A DNA stretch of 64,000 nucleotides from Pseudodesulfovibrio sp. zrk46 (GTDB taxonomy: Bacteria > Desulfobacterota > Desulfovibrionia > Desulfovibrionales > Desulfovibrionaceae). The position numbers and the translations under genes are program-made. The first letter of the stretch is position 1; each line of letters begins with the position of its first letter. The notes under the pieces were generated by a model. It was not told where the DNA came from. It ran no database searches and was given only the letters and a program-made list of their open reading frames with translations. Below are positions 62,749-64,000 of the stretch, one piece after another. The stretch is taken from assembly GCF_012516435.1 (NCBI RefSeq), contig NZ_CP051216.1, positions 3,409,669 to 3,473,668 on the forward strand. Reading direction: 5' to 3'.

Positions 62749-63858
62749 ATGGATATCTATCTTGCTGGCGGAGCCGTCCGCGACCTTATCTTAGGGCACT
62801 CAATTACTGATCGTGACTATTTAGTCACCAACACATCACGTGAAGAATTCGTTAAGCGCTTCCCTAATGCACAGCAAGTTGGTCGAACGTTTCCGATTTT
62901 TTTGATCAACAAAATGGAGTTCTCTTTCCCTCGAGGAAACTCACTAGACGAGGAAGTAAAATCCAGAGACCTAACTGTCAATGCACTACTACTCAACTCG
63001 CAAGGGGACCTAATCTGTCACCCTCGTTCACTTGAGGACTTAAAAAACAAAGTTCTCCGTCCCGCCTCAAAGCAATCGTTTATTGATGACCCACTGCGTG
63101 TTTTTCGAGCCGCTCGGTTCTGGGCCAAGTTTCCAGATTTCACACCTCACGCGAGTTTACTGGAAACAATGCACTCCGTTTCCCAAAACGGCCATCTAGA
63201 TATCTTACCTGCAGATCGAATTGGCCAAGAAACGATCAAAGCCCTTAACACAATAAAGCCAGGCAATTATATTCGACTTCTCACACAAACTGGATGCCTA
63301 TCTCCTTGGTTCGATGCACTCAATTGTATCTCTCAATCGTCCACAGAGTCTACGGACTTTCTTTCAAACAATATTGTTGAGCATACAGCTCAACTAATGG
63401 ACAAACTCAGCGGCAACGCCAAAGCAGTTTGGATGGGACTATGTCACGGCATCGGAAAAAGACATGGTGACAGCAAGACTCCCTTTCTCCATACACACGA
63501 CATAAATAGAGAGGCTGTAGCAAAAGAACTCGCCAGTAGAATCAGATTGTCCAATGCATTGTCTATTGCAGGCGCCAAAGCTACCCGGTGGCATATGGCC
63601 GCATCACACTACGACAGACTCCCCGCAGACACACGTGTGGACCTTCTCATCGACCTTCATTTAGCAGGAATTCTTGATGAGTCATTTGACCTCGTTGCCG
63701 CTGATAATAATATTTTTTTTCATAAACGGGCTCACACTGACCTTGAAACTATTCTTACAGTCAACCTTAAGTCACGAGATAGAAATCTTGGTCCGAAATC
63801 AGGTGAAATACTCAGAGCTATGCGCGCAAAGAAGTTGGCCGTTCAGACAAAAAAATAA
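62749..63858 (+). CDS. cca: tRNA nucleotidyltransferase (class II, HD motif altered)
   Basis: The 369-residue protein begins MDIYLAGGAVRDLILGHSIT; the metal Asp pair is D21/D23 (TDRDYLV). SRDLTVNALLL and DDPLRVFRAARFWAK follow, as in E. coli Cca. The C-terminal HD-type domain reads LCHGIGK (H233, G234), so the HD phosphohydrolase Asp is missing. It adds C and A, or CC only, to tRNA 3' ends. The ATG at 62749 gives the proper N-terminus; the open frame reaching 62650 lies in birA. A second nucleotidyltransferase (15400-18090) is in the window. Whether the two split the work is unknown. Confidence 0.9.
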   Translation: MDIYLAGGAVRDLILGHSITDRDYLVTNTSREEFVKRFPNAQQVGRTFPIFLINKMEFSFPRGNSLDEEVKSRDLTVNALLLNSQGDLICHPRSLEDLKNKVLRPASKQSFIDDPLRVFRAARFWAKFPDFTPHASLLETMHSVSQNGHLDILPADRIGQETIKALNTIKPGNYIRLLTQTGCLSPWFDALNCISQSSTESTDFLSNNIVEHTAQLMDKLSGNAKAVWMGLCHGIGKRHGDSKTPFLHTHDINREAVAKELASRIRLSNALSIAGAKATRWHMAASHYDRLPADTRVDLLIDLHLAGILDESFDLVAADNNIFFHKRAHTDLETILTVNLKSRDRNLGPKSGEILRAMRAKKLAVQTKK

Positions 63859-63972
63859 TGCCTCTGTTTTGACAAAAAAATATGGAACGTATAAGAATTA
63901 AGCATTGAATCAGGAATATTCATCGACCTCGATGAACTGAGCAAATTATTCGAATAGACTGGAGATTATCCC

Positions 63973-64000
63973 ATGAGGCTTGTTACCCGCTCCGACTTCG
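63973..64000 (+). CDS. start of a gene beginning MRLVTRSDF (partial)
   Basis: An ATG at 63973 has GGAG eight bases upstream and opens MRLVTRSDF before the window ends. Such a start is seen in DHH-type exopolyphosphatase-like proteins, but nine residues cannot prove it. Confidence 0.4.

Noticed and set aside
63859-63960. Short frame encoding FIDLDELSKLFE before the last gene
   Set aside because: About 20 codons after a stop and without ATG, GTG or TTG start; too short to support.

Overview
The window is a gene-dense bacterial chromosome segment that fits the Desulfovibrionales (a motile, marine-type sulfate reducer related to Desulfovibrio, Pseudodesulfovibrio and Maridesulfovibrio). This is inferred from content: LL-diaminopimelate aminotransferase plus LysA, hemA beside a siroheme dehydrogenase/chelatase, YedF of selenium metabolism, a PEP-synthase-like protein beside pyruvate carboxylase and BirA, PomA-type stators, and a tmRNA tag ANDNYDYAMAA. 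No species can be named from sequence alone.

Layout. 1-4.1 kb (minus): tilS (runs off the left edge), a small unknown gene, then hemA, a CcsA/HemX-like gene and a met8-like gene for tetrapyrroles. 4.2-6.7 kb (plus): two glycosyltransferases. 6.8-19.0 kb (minus): rarA, rsmE, lysA, a lipoprotein, mutS, lapB, lapA, a HIT protein, a DHH-CBS-nucleotidyltransferase fusion and xerD. 19.2-21.2 kb (plus): dapL, folK (with no legal start codon) and a small membrane YHS-like protein. 21.3-24.4 kb: a gene-free AT-rich stretch, a secreted helical-repeat protein and a lone periplasmic Cache protein. 24.6-28.0 kb (minus): two identical tRNA-Leu(GAG) genes 500 bp apart; the second ends a rimI-pgk-tpiA-secG-tRNA operon. 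28.1-35.1 kb: a degenerate Nudix protein, suhB, a Cys-rich protein, an unrecognised 582-residue protein, gcvT, an acyltransferase, yedF and rluB. 35.1-43.4 kb: lolA, ftsK, efp, aroQ, engB, lptG, lptF and uppP. 43.4-44.6 kb: tRNA-Met, ybaK and ssrA.

The 3' side of ssrA is the only part that looks like an integration site. It carries a 33-codon stub of a tyrosine integrase and short CTACACAC repeats, followed by a periplasmic binding lipoprotein paired with a hybrid histidine kinase. 48.8-54.0 kb is a motility block: fapA-motA-motB-motB on minus from a sigma70-like promoter, and flaG on plus from an essentially perfect sigma28 promoter, then a small acidic protein and an azoreductase. 54.0-62.7 kb (minus) is a C3/C4 carbon module: a 1200-residue PEP-synthase-like enzyme, a divergent pyruvate carboxylase with a C-terminal zinc ribbon, and BirA to biotinylate it. 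The window ends with a second tRNA nucleotidyltransferase whose HD motif is HG, and the first codons of another gene.

Most of the window is core housekeeping. The most informative oddities are the lost folK start codon, two tRNA nucleotidyltransferases (one fused to DHH and CBS domains), the zinc-ribbon pyruvate carboxylase, the integrase stub at ssrA, and the uncharacterised 582-residue protein. No CRISPR array, insertion sequence or complete prophage was seen.
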